From: Paraphaeosphaeria minitans
Lineage: Eukaryota > Ascomycota > Dothideomycetes > Pleosporales > Didymosphaeriaceae
Length of the DNA: 64,000 nt
Direction of reading: 5' to 3'
Assembly: GCA_015832175.1 (NCBI GenBank)
Contig: WJXW01000001.1
Coordinates: 4,154,001 to 4,218,000, forward strand
A program made the translations under genes and the position numbers. Shown here piece by piece: positions 22,411-34,291 of the stretch (position 1 is the first letter of the stretch; each line of letters opens with the position of its first letter). The notes beneath the pieces were generated by a model. That model was not told where the DNA came from, did no database searches, and saw nothing but the letters and a program-made list of their open reading frames with translations.

Positions 22411-22745
22411 GTAAGACGTCGGTGCACCGCTTGACCCCAGAGTCTGAAGATTACCGGGCTGAAATGAGAACACCCCCATGAATCTCGATGACGTCTGAAA
22501 AGCAAATTGCATGTCATGAGAGCGCAAGCGATTCGCGAAGAAAGCCAGTCGAATGAGCTTCGTAGCCCGGGAGTGTTGTGGAAGGATTACGATTGCCTAC
22601 CTAGCGCGGAAACAAGCGCCCCTCCGAGCTCGTAACGACCATCTATCCACTTCCACCCTTCCTCATGACAGGCCGACTTTCATTGTACCTAGTTCAATCA
22701 TAAACCTTTCAAGCTGTTTCCGTTGTTCTTCCACAGGGATCGAAG
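22411..22745. other. Intergenic region
   Basis: About 335 bp between the flavoenzyme stop and the start of the pepsin-like gene. No feature is recognised. Confidence 0.4.
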
Positions 22746-24169
22746 ATGCTGTCGCAACAATTTTCCGTGCGTTCTGTGCTCATTGCGTTGCTGCTTTCGT
22801 GGACGTCAATCACATCATTCTCGCCTGCTTCGCACCGGAGATCATTTCACGAGAAGCTCTTGAAAACACAAAGCGATCCGGGCCTCCTCCAACACAAGAT
22901 TTACGATACCTCGCATTATGACGCTACACAGGCACCTCTTTCGGGACCTGGGTTCACAGTGCCATTGACTACCAACGCTAAAAAGACTGCAGTCCTCGAA
23001 GTTGCACGTGTGGATATCTTTGACCTCCCCTTCTAAACGGCAAACTTTGCCTTTGGCAGTCCACCCCAGCCATTTGCGATGTTGATCGATCTACGGTATG
23101 GTGGCGCGGTAGTGCGGTCCGTCGATTGTCCAACACGGCATCACCTCAACGACTGCGGTCAACGTGTGTTCGCATACAACCATTCAGCTTCGTCGACGTC
23201 GAATGATCTGGGAATGAGGTTCGGCGTGGGTTTGTTTGGTCAGGTAGCCCAAGGCAGCTTGTTCGGCGACACCTTGCACATCGTATCGCTCCAGGTGCAG
23301 AATGCGACTGTCGGAGCCACGGATGTCTTTCGCGGTGGAAATATACTACTGCAAGTTTTGGCGGAGTTCTGCGATGGGTAGGTCGATCTAGGTGCTTTGC
23401 ATGCTGCGATCTTCGCTGGACTGCTCACTAAGATGACCGGTATTACAGGGCTATTGGACTTGCTCGGCCGAACCGGACGTCGTCGTCGTACTTTAACGGC
23501 TGGAAGGACGGCGTCAGATCGCATCCAAACGTTCTGTACGAAATGACGGAGAGCGGAGCGCTAGCTCGCAATGTCATAACCCTGAGTCTGCCAAAACGCA
23601 ATAACGAAAGAGGAAGCTTCATACTCGGCGAAGAGCCACCGCCAGCAAAATATCGCATTCCACTGAGCGAAACGTTGGCGATGGGCGAGGGCTGGATCGT
23701 TGACCTCGAGGGTATCTACTTCAATGGAACTTCCGTTCCCCTGAACATCTCCTACACCGCGGCCGCTGCCATCACGCTGGAACCAGCCTTCGCCATTGCT
23801 CTTCCCAATGAGATAGTCCATACGATCTTCGAGTACCTTGGGGCCAGCGCGTCCGAAGAAGTGGGGGGTGGAATCATAGACTGCAAAGTACGCGAGAACC
23901 TGCCGGACTTGACACTCACATTGGGCGGCCAGACCATCGCATTTGGATGGCGGCTGTACACCGGACTGAGATACTATGGCGGCAAGGAGTATTGCGTAGT
24001 GGGGATTCAGCCTACTTGGGGCAATGAAGGAGGCGCAGTGCTGGGATCACCGCTACTGAGGGACTTTGACTTGTCCTTCGATATGGACCGCAACGAGGTT
24101 GGATGTAAGTTTGTGCTGATGGATCTGACCAGCCATGATTTTGACATAGAGGCAGTGATTGAATCTTGA
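22746..24169 (+). pseudogene. Pepsin-like (A1 family) secreted pseudoenzyme with an in-frame stop
   Basis: Two segments, 22746-23377 and 23449-24169, join through a 71-nt intron (GTAGGT..TTACAG) and would encode 450 codons. A signal peptide is clear (hydrophobic core LIALLLSW). Family landmarks include FAFGSPPQPFAMLID, the DGAIGLA flap-to-core motif, LPNEIVHTIFEYL and a C-terminal GSPLLRDFDLSFD strand. Codon 97 is TAA (23034-23036), directly before the conserved strand, where Tyr would be expected; the frame is open on both sides. Both catalytic DTG/DSG motifs are also replaced (D-L-R and E-P-A), so even an intact product would lack protease activity. The loss of DTG may be ancestral to a non-catalytic subfamily, while the stop looks recent. 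A sequencing error remains possible. Confidence 0.75.
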
Positions 24170-24373
24170 GATTGCGGCACTTTGCCGTTGACACCTCCGC
24201 GACAGGTAGTCGAATTCTGCAGCCGGGTATAGACCGAGTCAGAACCATTCCGATCTTATGTATATTTCAAATGTAGACCATTAATGAAGGATACCAGACA
24301 AGTCTAGTACGCGGAGCTGCCATGATCAACACTTTCGCATTGATCATTCCTTCTGTTGTGTTCGACAGCCCTT

Positions 24374-25396
24374 TCACCCCTTCTTTAGTTCAGCAGTCCA
24401 GCTGCTCAGCATCTCAGCAGTGATATTACTGCCACCGCAGACGACGAACACCACCTTGCTCTCTCCCGTCAGATTTGGAAGATACTTCTTCAATCTTTCG
24501 CCATAGCACAGAGCCATGCTTACACCACAAGCAGCCTCGACCATGATGCGTTCATCGTCCGCAAACCTCACACAACCTTCCATCGCCGCGCGATCCGAAA
24601 GCACAACGCTCGTGACATTTTCCCGCTGACCGTACGCAAAAGCCTGCGCCGCAACCGTCCTCGCACCCAACGTCGTCGCAATGCTCGAGATGCCCGACAA
24701 CGTCGACAACTCGCCCTTCTCGAGCGACAAAGCAAGCGAATGTGCCCCCTCCGTCTCAACCGCCAGCACAGCAACATGCCCAAGCCCCGCCCTCTCCAGC
24801 CCACGCACAACGCCGCAGAGAAGCCCGCCCCCACCCACGCTGCACACAACCGCATCCGGAGGCCCGTCCCCCTCCATCTGCGCAAGCATTTCGCCCACCA
24901 GCGTCGCATGCCCGTCCCAGATCTCCGCCGCGTCGAACGGCGGGACGTACACGGGTATCGCGCCCGCCTCGCTCGCCCGCGGGATCACGGTCCCCCGCAG
25001 ATACGCATCGCACTCGCTCCAGGACGCGCCCTCCCGCAGGACGCGCGTGGCGCCTGCTGCGCGCATCTTGTGCATGGTGTGCGTCGAGGTCGTCGCGGGC
25101 ACGACGACGGTGGCGGCGGCACCCAGGGCGACGGCGGCGTGCACGCATGCCAGGCCGGCGTTGCCGCCGCTCGAGCTGTAGAAGTGCGTGCGGTGGCGGT
25201 CGGAGGCGCGGGCGGAGGCTAGGTGGCTGCGCAGGAAGTTGCCTATGCCGCGCGACTTGAAGGAGCCGGAGGGCTGGAGGTTTTCCAGCTTGAGGTAGAC
25301 TTTGCAGCCTGCGTGCTGGGACAGGAGGGTTGAGTGGTTCAGGGGCGTTTCTCTCCACGGGTGGGGTGGCGCGGGGGGTTGCGGTGATGGGGTCAT
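24374..25396 (-). CDS. L-serine/threonine dehydratase (catabolic, PLP-dependent)
   Basis: A single 340-codon frame. It belongs to fold-type II PLP enzymes, and catabolic members deaminate L-serine to pyruvate or L-threonine to 2-oxobutanoate. The PLP lysine motif is GSFKSRG (about residue 48), the phosphate-contacting and substrate loop is SSSGGNAG (about 75), and the glycine loop is VGGGGLLCGV (about 190). The C terminus has the VVFVVCGGSNIT strand with the serine/cysteine that contacts the pyridine nitrogen. Length is typical of yeast Cha1 or human SDS, with no ACT regulatory domain, so allosteric control like that of biosynthetic threonine deaminase is not expected. It converges with the pepsin-like gene. 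No introns are evident. Confidence 0.92.
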   Translation of the reverse strand: MTPSPQPPAPPHPWRETPLNHSTLLSQHAGCKVYLKLENLQPSGSFKSRGIGNFLRSHLASARASDRHRTHFYSSSGGNAGLACVHAAVALGAAATVVVPATTSTHTMHKMRAAGATRVLREGASWSECDAYLRGTVIPRASEAGAIPVYVPPFDAAEIWDGHATLVGEMLAQMEGDGPPDAVVCSVGGGGLLCGVVRGLERAGLGHVAVLAVETEGAHSLALSLEKGELSTLSGISSIATTLGARTVAAQAFAYGQRENVTSVVLSDRAAMEGCVRFADDERIMVEAACGVSMALCYGERLKKYLPNLTGESKVVFVVCGGSNITAEMLSSWTAELKKG

Positions 25397-27677
25397 GGTG
25401 TGATGGGTGATGTCGTTTGGGTAGGTACGAGGGTACGAGCACGAAGATACAATAGGAGAGAATTGTAGGTACCTTTGAGGGTGGTGACGATGATCGCTAA
25501 GCTAGATAGATGTTACCTATGTACGACATGTAACTCTCTAGATTCTTCCGCGCCCTAGGAGATACATACGGCCGTGTACCCTTCCTAATGATACTGTACT
25601 GTGGGTGTTTGTGGAAGACACATTGAGCGATGTCGGTAGTGGCGGCAGCGGCGGATGGTGCGGGAGTAGACGAGCACAGAATGTACGCGCTTACTGTGAC
25701 AGAAGGACATTTACAAAATTCCGAAGTAAACAATTTTGAGATACGTCGTGCCTGCTTTTAGTTTGTATCATAGGGGCAGAGAGGGTGTACAAACTTGATA
25801 TCATCTTCCTTGGAAAAGAGATAAGGTGGCCCACCGTCACTGCTCAGATTCCGACGATTTCCTATTCCCTAACTATATCGACTTGCATTGCGAATGCCAT
25901 CTGGAGGGAAGAAAAGATAGAAGCGGCTCCACGACAGAGATTGCTAAGCGGAAAGATCAGCAGTCCGACTTTCAAGCAATCCTTTCTTTCGTGCCGTACA
26001 ATATGCTGCAAAAGAATATATCGAGGACTAACTCAATCAAGGAACGTATAGCGACTACTTAAATCTAGTGTGATAGGACTTATGACCCCTTTACCATCAC
26101 TTACCACGCGACCGACCTACAACTGTGGTACAAACGCAGAAGTACCAACCCATAGTAGGGACCAGGCATGCCCAGCGAACCCATCGCATCTCCTCAACAC
26201 CAACCAATCCCTCTGGACCGACCCCCTACCAATCCTCTCCCGACCTGTCTTCACAATTGCTCGATCACCTATTCCCGGCGGCAGCATCGTGGCCAGCGGC
26301 GCCGTTGCCTTGCCGAAAACATTAAACCTACCGAGCACGAGCAGACCAGCGCGGTAGCATGACTCGCTCATTCGAGCCTGCGCGTCGGCGTGTGGAAAGT
26401 GGCCCGACCTGAAAAGCATCTCCACTTCCACACCCGTGCCTAGCCGAGAGTTACTCGGGGGAACTCCTGACACTGGATCGGCTCCAGTCCCGCTCGCATC
26501 CAAATCATCATCGAGAATCTGGGGTTGATGCCGTAGCGAAGTGACTCTGGAAGGGTTGACGGCGCGCTGTCACATTTATAGAGTTTGCTGTAGTGCGTGC
26601 ATTGCAATCGGAAAACCGAGTCAAGTGGCGATGGGGTAAAATCGGCCGTGTGCAGGAGAAGCGCCGAAGAAGAAAAGCCGAGCGAAGGCAAAGTGTCGGA
26701 TGAGCCCCCCCCCAGGATCGGGTAGCAGACAGAACTCGGTCCAGACAGAACAATGCAAAGGTCCATCCAGCCTCACGCACGCACTGGACAACGAAGTCGT
26801 TCTAGACCTTGCCGCTAGGCCATCGGACCTACATAGAAACAATACTCGCACCTCAGTGGTTTGAAACCTACAGTACAAGCAACGTCCTTGCACCACTGCG
26901 GACAAAAGGCTGTTCTGAGGTTAGAGTAGGTATATGCTCAGCAGCGCACGCCCTGCATGTAAGCTGTCTGAACGCTATTCCAGCTGAATTGTGATTTTTG
27001 CTTCCCAGCTGGTTCTAGACCTGGACGTAAATCTGCAGAATTGACGCTCGCCGTGGTTACGCGTCGCCGATTTGATGCAGAATATATGAGAGTGATGCAT
27101 GAAACGCGTTGTGCTTGACCCTGCCAGACTCTGACGTTAGCGCCTCGTATGATAATAACCCTGTTCTCAGTCCGATCTCACAATGTGCAAGGGAAAATAT
27201 GTGCTGAACTATTCAATGTTGATGGGTATTTCAAAGTTGTGATATCCTGAAGAAAGATAGACACTCTTGCTCTTACATGTGGCACCCCCGCGCCTGCCTA
27301 ATACGTAGCTTTCTTCCTTGTGCTCAAAATGTACAATTCCCAAGATAGAGTGGAATCAAGTCCTCCGTCCGGTAACAAATCCGTAACTCGGAGATGGCAG
27401 CGCACATCTACGTCGGGTCTGTAGCCTCGGAGGCAGTATGCAAGGTGTCCGAGACAGACGAAATTCGTTCCAAAAACACAACGCCGGTACCACAAGCGGT
27501 ACAGGTAGATGCAAAGAGTTTCATGCAAGATGAAATAGTCGAGGCTAAACGGCGGTAGTTACGCTGCTGAGAGGCGTCGTCGGGTCCCAAACACCGGGAC
27601 TCCATGCAGCTGTATATGCGTCGACAACCGAAAATAATGAAAATCGTCATGGCGTCGAGAGGAGTCGGATGGAAAGC
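25397..27677. other. Gene-poor region
   Basis: About 2.3 kb between the dehydratase start (leftward) and the kinase stop. Open frames of up to 128 codons occur on both strands, but none shows a motif, a splice pattern or sustained coding composition. The first few hundred bases hold the dehydratase promoter. No RNA gene was found. Confidence 0.45.
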
Positions 27678-29616
27678 TCAAGTATTGCTGATGATGACGC
27701 GAGCGCCTTCTTTCCCAAGTACGCCTCTCTCTTTCGCCTTGGGGCTCCTATCGCGGCCCTTCTTGCGGCTGAGGAAGCCAAGCATGCCTGATGGCCTTTC
27801 AGCATTAGGATTCTGTATGAGCAAAGAGCTCTGATTAGCCATATCGGACCACGAGCCGGTCTCGTTGAGAACTACCTGTACGCCGCCGCCCATACTGGTA
27901 CTACGCTGAGGTCCTCCACGGCGGTTGTTCATAGGACGCGAATAGGAGACTGGTTGTCCATCGGTCGGAAAGTAATCGGCATTTTCTCCGCGCTGGGAAG
28001 TCGGCGAATCGGAAGCCTGTTGCTGACCGAGGACAGCTGCTACGAGAGGAGGACTGCCATTAGGCGAGTGTGTTGTCGAGCGGGTATTGATAGATCGAGA
28101 AGGTCGCAGATCCCTGTCCCCTTCCTGCTGTTGCCCATTCCATGGGTCCTGATGCGATGTTGATGAAGTGGGAGTGTTTTCGCTGTTGCTATTGTTGCTA
28201 ACGCGGGAGACATTGAGTGGATCCACAGGGTCTCCGACTCCAATGGCAACGGGACGCTGATCTGGGACCGTTGTGTAGTTGAAGGGTTCAAAGAGAGTTT
28301 CAATCATCTTGTGCAATTCCTCCGCACGGATCTCGGCGTCTGTCGCATCGTCTTTCAAAGCCTCGCGAGGCTTCTGTCTTCGAGCTCTGGCTTCCAGTGG
28401 CGCTTCCTCTAAAAGTAATTCTTCCAAATCATAGGTGGCATCGAAGTTTGTTTTATCACTTGACGGACGGAAGACTGGCTCGATTTCCTTTCTCTCTAGG
28501 GCTCCGAAATCGAGCGGGCGGAAGAATGGACTGTCTGTGAATGTGTCGAACCCGATAGCGCCAATGCGCTTCGAGCGGTCCTTTTCCAGTAGTGAGCTTA
28601 TGGCGTGCAAGCAAGGCATCGACACGGGAGGGTTCGTAACGGGATAGGTAGGCTCGCCCTTTGAAATCTTCGCAGCGAGCGAGTCATGACTGCCTGCTTC
28701 GAATGGCCGCTGTCATCGTTAGAGACGCTTCGGAAAGTAGCAAGTTCACCCACCTTGTTGTAGATGCACTCGTAGAATAACACGCCCAGAGACCACCAAT
28801 CCACCTCACATGAATAGCCCTTGCCTTCGTAAACCTCAGGTGCCAGATACGCGAGAGTACCGGATTTACTTGTCAGGGATTTGTGAGGCGTAAAATCGGA
28901 CGCCACGTTCTATGACTTGTCAGCTGTAAACCTTCTCCCAAGGAACGAGCGGTAACGCACGAAGTCGGCGAGATGCACATGGCCTTCAGAGTCGAGCAGC
29001 ACGTTGTCGGGCTTGATATCTCTGTGCACAATGCCTTGTGTGTGTATGTATCGCACGGCGCAGCCGAGCTCGGATATCCAGAACCGCACGGCGTCTTCCG
29101 TGAACGTCTTTCGTGAAATGTGGAATCGGAGGTCACCGCCATTCATCAAATCAACGACGATGTACCTGCCGGCTTGTCAGCTAGACGTCCATGTAGCCAC
29201 GGGTGTGGCAACGTACAGGTATTCAATGTCCTGGAAACTGTATCGCAGGTTGCAGAGGAAGGGGTGGTTGAGATGCTCGAGCATCCGGCGCTCGCGAATG
29301 ATGTTGCGTACACTTTCGGACCGTACAACTGTGACACAGCGTCAGCATCGAGTTCCCCGTCGGGTGGTGGTGCCGCGGTGCTTGGGCGTGGGAGCACTCA
29401 CTCTCATCCTTCCTGATGTACTTGAGAGCAAAGGTGAGGCCGGTATCCTTCCGCTCGACAATGCGGACCTTGCCAAAGGCTCCCTTGCCGACGACGCGCA
29501 GCAGGCGGAAGTGGTTAAGGTTGACTGCTCCAGACGGTTAGTTGGGCAGGTGCTCGGGGGCGGGGCGACGAACCTTGGTCGGTGAAGACGACGGGCTTTC
29601 CATTGCTCTGACCCAT
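27678..29616 (-). CDS. Serine/threonine protein kinase, YANK/STK32-like (AGC group)
   Basis: Six exons, 29616-29574, 29524-29402, 29328-29217, 29165-28961, 28909-28754 and 28709-27678, give 556 residues. The kinase domain covers about residues 20-300. It has the glycine loop GKGAFGKV (27-34), catalytic K49, HRDIKPDN (140-147), DFN (160-162) in place of DFG, APE (184-186) and [11 protein letters not shown] with HVHLADFN is characteristic of the YANK/STK32 group. The N terminus MGQSNGKP is a candidate N-myristoylation site (MGxxxG/S), as in human STK32 proteins. After the kinase domain comes an AGC-type tail ([22 protein letters not shown]), then a long Ser/Pro-rich disordered tail. All intron phases fit. 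The substrate is unknown. Confidence 0.92.
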
Positions 29617-29675
29617 CGCAAGCTACAAAGGCAGTGGCCTCGCAATTATCTGGACGGCAGCAAAGGCATCAGCAT

Positions 29676-29687
29676 GGGGGGGGGGGG
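29676..29687. repeat. Poly-G run (12 G)
   Basis: Twelve consecutive G on the plus strand just upstream of the kinase gene (a C run on its sense strand). Length may vary between isolates or be affected by sequencing. Confidence 0.8.
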
Positions 29688-30209
29688 TGGGCGAGGTGAT
29701 GGGGCGCAGGCGGGCTAGCAAGCGATGATGCGGGGACAAAGATGCTCAGGAGGCAGCGTGGCGGGCAGTGGACCAGAACGGGCAGCGGGCACTGGGCAGC
29801 GAGGGCAAGTATATTGCGTGGTAGAGGCAGACTCTTGGCCGGTGGAGTCGCACGGAGGGCCCTTGAAGGTGAAAGGAGAGGTGCAGGAGTTTTGACGGCC
29901 GTCGTGGTCGGGGCGCTGCAGGGAGCACGAGTTAGCTCGAACGACCGGCGTTGAGCGTCGGTTCGCTGGGCTGGCACGCCAGGAAAAATGCACGATAGGC
30001 GGCGCACCAAGGCTGCTAAAGCAGAGCTGGCAAGGATGGCCACGTTTTGCTCGACAGAGAGGAGGCAAGCCCGCAGCCCGTAGAGGCCGCGCGCTGCCAA
30101 TTCCGTGAGCGCCTCCAACGTGCACCTTTTGGCGGGCCTGCCACCTCCCTGCGCGCTGCTCGCTGCTCGCTGCTCTCATGTGCACGCGGCACGCCGGGCC
30201 TGCCTCAGT

Positions 30210-30308
30210 GCGCTTGTCCTGCTCGCTGTCGTCTGTCCCAGAGCGCCTGTCCTGCTCGCGGTTGTCTGCTCCAGTGCGCTTGTCCTGCTCGCTGTTGTCT
30301 GCCCCTGC
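30210..30308. repeat. 33-bp tandem repeat, three copies
   Basis: Three units of 33 bp, each containing GTCCTGCTCGC and a GTTGTCTG/GTCGTCTG segment, with a few substitutions. The unit is a multiple of three, so a plus-strand frame reads an 11-residue repeat (LVLLAVVC core). I regard the reading as incidental. Confidence 0.85.
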
Positions 30309-33300
30309 GCTGCGTCAGAGGGCGCTGCACTGTCGCGACCGCCTCCAGTCTTCCTGGCCATCCTTCACCACGCTAGGGAGGGTCCGCACGTGTATGCGTC
30401 GCACACCAAAGACACAGTCAGCGGCCTCTTGGAGCCGGCATTGCGATACGAGCCAGCCCTCGCCTGGCCTCCTAGCTGCTCTGGGCCTGGCCGTCCGATG
30501 CCCTGTCGGCCACACCACACGCATCAGACCTCATTGCGCTCCCGTCTGATCTGCAGGCCTTGCTTGCTGCTTTCGAAATGCCAAAGCCGAGGGCAGGCCA
30601 GCGAGAGCCCAGCGCGTCGTCGTGGACCAGGTTGCCAAGACCCACACACCATCTTCAGCGCGCCTTCTCACGATAACTGACGGTGATGGCTCTGCTGCTG
30701 CCGAAGCAGCCACCCGAATTCCTTCACCAGCGTTCGCATGGATGCATTCCGTGGCCTCTCGTCGCTGGCCTCGTCGTACGCCATTTTTGGGGGTGCCACG
30801 TGAAGGTCAAGTCGGTGGCGCTCCAGATGCTCGTGTGCTGCTGCTTTCGCGTCTCATCCCGCCGTGGCTGCAGCGGCAGACAATGGGGAACTTCAAGGGG
30901 CCTGTCCGGAGGATTCGCTAAAGCGGTCAGCCCGAGAAAGGGGGGCTCGCAAGGCAACTGGCCATGCAGATCCATCTCAAATTCGTGCTCGAGAGTCGAG
31001 AGCCAAGAACGAACGTGTTGGAATGCAAGTCGCAATTTGTGTTATACGAAGAGACCGGTGAAATGCGTGAGTTATGCAGCTTTGCGGCAGTGCTTGTTAT
31101 TGGCAGGTGCGAAAAGACCTTCGTTGGGTATATTCACAGAAAAGCCATGACGAGGCAAGAGCGGCCTCTGCACGTGCAGTACATCATAGGCAGGCGCGAC
31201 CGGCGTATGTACCTCGTGACATTGAGCACTACACAGTACGCTCTGCACCCTCGCCCCCGTCCTGTTGATGTGAAAGAGATGGAAGTCTCCACTCGTCTTG
31301 TTGTGCATACTTTCCGCAATGCATGCACCATTGCATCGATTTCACGTTTCCATCGGGACGTCCCACAGCACGATTTGCTTCTTCGCCTACCATCTCTCTT
31401 TGCAGCACTCTATCAAAAAAGCCTCCTTGGGGTGGGGACATGCATGGTTGCTTCTCCACTGATACTGTGTTGATAGGTCCTCCACTGCCGCAACACATAC
31501 GTGGCGGCGCCATTCGTTTGCGAACAGATCGTCGTGAATCCTCCTTCACCTTGATTCTGCAGTCGGTGGAGCGGCACGCTTTACGACGTGGACAAAGCCC
31601 AAACCACCCGAAGATCCGGTCGCCTTCCGCAGGTTGTGAGTGGTGCGAGTGATATGTCGGCCATGTACGTTCTTGTCGCCAACTACGCGGTCTGGCTCAG
31701 ATACCTAGTTGAAGGATGCTTGCTTCCGCTCCGAGAACCTCACAGTTGGTGTTGTCTCATGTCGCAAGTCAACGTCCGATGCATTTCGGATGCTATTCCT
31801 CCAGTCCGCTCAACTGGGTCGAGATTACGTTCCAGTCAGCACATGGGTATTACCGTAACGCTTCTCGCCGTATGACCTCGTATAGGGATGCAAGTAAACG
31901 CGTGCCCCCCAGTTTTGAAACACTACCAACCGCGCCAACTAGTGCCTCTTTCAGTACCTAGCAAAGAACCGTAAACATGCATCTCTCTCTCTCAGGCCCG
32001 CAGCAACACTGCACACTTCAAAATCCGTCTCCGGAGAGTAACCACGACGCGCTTTGACTTGTAGCCGAGCATTCGCCCTGGCCTCTTGTGACGGACTCTG
32101 GAGCCTCATCGGCACGGTTGCCAGCCGCCTAAGACCTTTCTTGACACCAGCATCTGTACGCTTGGACAGTTACTCCGGCTCCTGGGGCCTCAACGCAGCC
32201 CATGCACATGGTACAACATGTACGCGCCTACATCAGCTCACTCGGACTCATGCCAATTACCTCAGACATGCACGAGATACCACGACAACGAGCTTGGAAA
32301 GAAATTGAGATCAAAGACCCAACCGACGCCACAGTATGAAACATAGACAAGGCTCTATAGATCAGTGCTGGTTGGATGAATGGACAGCCTCGTGGTGCGG
32401 CGTTGGCATCAATGTCCAAAAACAGCAGCCACGAAGCGCACCAATCACGCCCGTCCACATCCTCGCTAAGCGCACACTGTGTACACTCGAACGCCCGTCA
32501 GCCTTCATACGGACAGCCCTACTGTCTACCGTATAGGTTTCCCGATTGCACGGCAGGGACTGTCCGCCTTCTCAGCGGCCGCTCCGTAAGGTGGAGAAGC
32601 CCAGATCTTCTGCACGTTTCTGTATTCCGATCCGGTGCGCTAAGAGGACTGTGGAAGTGAAGCGATACCGAGCCCTATTCCCTAGCACCGTGTAACACGG
32701 CGGACATGCTTTGAAAGTGTGTTCTTACTTGGGTCCAACCCACCCTGGGTCTCGTACGGAAGTATGGCTCTGGCGTCGCTGTTCGGTCCTCAGGCACTGG
32801 TGGAAAGGCACTGTAATATCTACTCTCGGACTTACTGTGTATGCACCATCGAGTATTTGTGGGAACCCGGAAGCACAAGGTGGGTCCATTTTTATCTTCC
32901 ACGTGTTTATCCGGGCACAGTCAGAACCTTCCTGTGCTATGGCTTTGATTTAGCTTCGTAGAATTCTGACCTCGGGATTGTGAACGCCACTTACCTTGTG
33001 CATGCTGGAGAAAGACCTCTTGTGTCTTTACAATATTCTGTAGCGTCCGAACTCTCCCCGTCGACCTACCGCGTGGACTCTACCAATGACACGTCGTCTG
33101 CTTGGATGCGCAGCCATCGTCGGCCGGTCTGTGCTCAACTCCCGCAAACTTGACGCTTTGGGCGAGGGCTGACGTACAGTACCATCCTTTGTAAAGTAGG
33201 CAACCTACCAAGGCCTTGCGCAAAACACTGGACAAAGTAGGAGAGTAAGCGACCGTTGCAGCCTTGCCTGCGCCAGAGCACTGGCAAAACCCAGCGATGG

Positions 33301-34291
33301 GGAGGCGGGCGGACTTGATACCCTTTTCGTTCCGATCATGCATCTAACCATATTCCTGTACATGGCACTTGGCTCCCACTTCTTGCGTAGGTAACGCAGT
33401 GTCAAGGCGGAACCCAGCAAGCCCTCCCGACTGACCAGCTTCCTAAACCAGCCAAACCTGCAGGTCGGATGGGGGAGAGCCACGCTGCTCAGCATATGCA
33501 CGGAATCAGAATTCGCACAGGTGGAGAAACGTCGCCGTGCTACTTACCGCACGGAAGCCGGGATACGGTCGCACTGCATTTGGCGACGAAAAGGCAGCGT
33601 TTGGCGCTTCTAGAAGCTTTCCTTGTACAGTCAGATCCCGTCTGGGCCTTGGTAAAGCCTCGTCGAAGCTGGGGGCCCACACCTACCTACCTACCAACCT
33701 GAGCCAAGTCCGTGGGCTACGCCGCCCGTGTGCGTCGGCAAAGGTGACACATGATTTCGAGACCCGGGAGAAATGAAAGGATCGCAGCATGATTCCAGCA
33801 CGACGGCGTCTATTACATCATGTCGAACCTAGATGAAGGGAGGAGATGCAGCGCCGATAGTGCACACGTGTGCCTGCGGTTGCTACGGGAGATTTTCTCA
33901 ATGACATAATTGACCTAGCAGTTATAGGCAAGTCCAGGATGCATGTCGACCCACCCGTACACATCACTCTCTGCCAATAATAGCTCATCTTAACGACTCC
34001 ACCAGGTCTGCGATCGACCTCGCTTCTGGACGGCAACAGAGATCGTACATCCGTTTTTGCGCAATCGTTCCTTGTACATTATCGGCCTGGGAGGTCTATG
34101 ACAAATGTGGAAAGGAGTCGTGTTGGGGACATGTTGGATTACAACTGGTAAGTGACGAAGTCGGGCGAAATCGAAGAGATTGTCCATTGCCAAGAATTCA
34201 TGTTGTTGAACTGTAAGACTTGGCAAGGATGATAGTTGGGCTGCGTGGTTTGATCTTACTGTACTGTGAATATTCATGCCTCGGACAGCAT

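Larger units (their letters stand above)
29617..34291. other. Gene-poor region
   Basis: About 4.7 kb with no supported gene. The first part (to about 30.7 kb) is GC-rich and repetitive, with a 12-G run and the 33-bp repeat. The longest open frames (191 codons at 30105-30680, 169 codons at 30964-31473) show no domain, no signal peptide and no plausible splice partners. I found no transposase, reverse transcriptase or tRNA signature. Confidence 0.45.

Noticed and set aside
30105..30680. 191-codon frame with an 11-residue hydrophobic repeat
   Set aside because: The repeat follows from the 33-bp DNA repeat; several other frames are equally open and no start context or domain supports it.
30964..31473. 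169-codon plus-strand frame
   Set aside because: No recognised motif, no splice partners, and overlapping frames on the other strand are of similar length.
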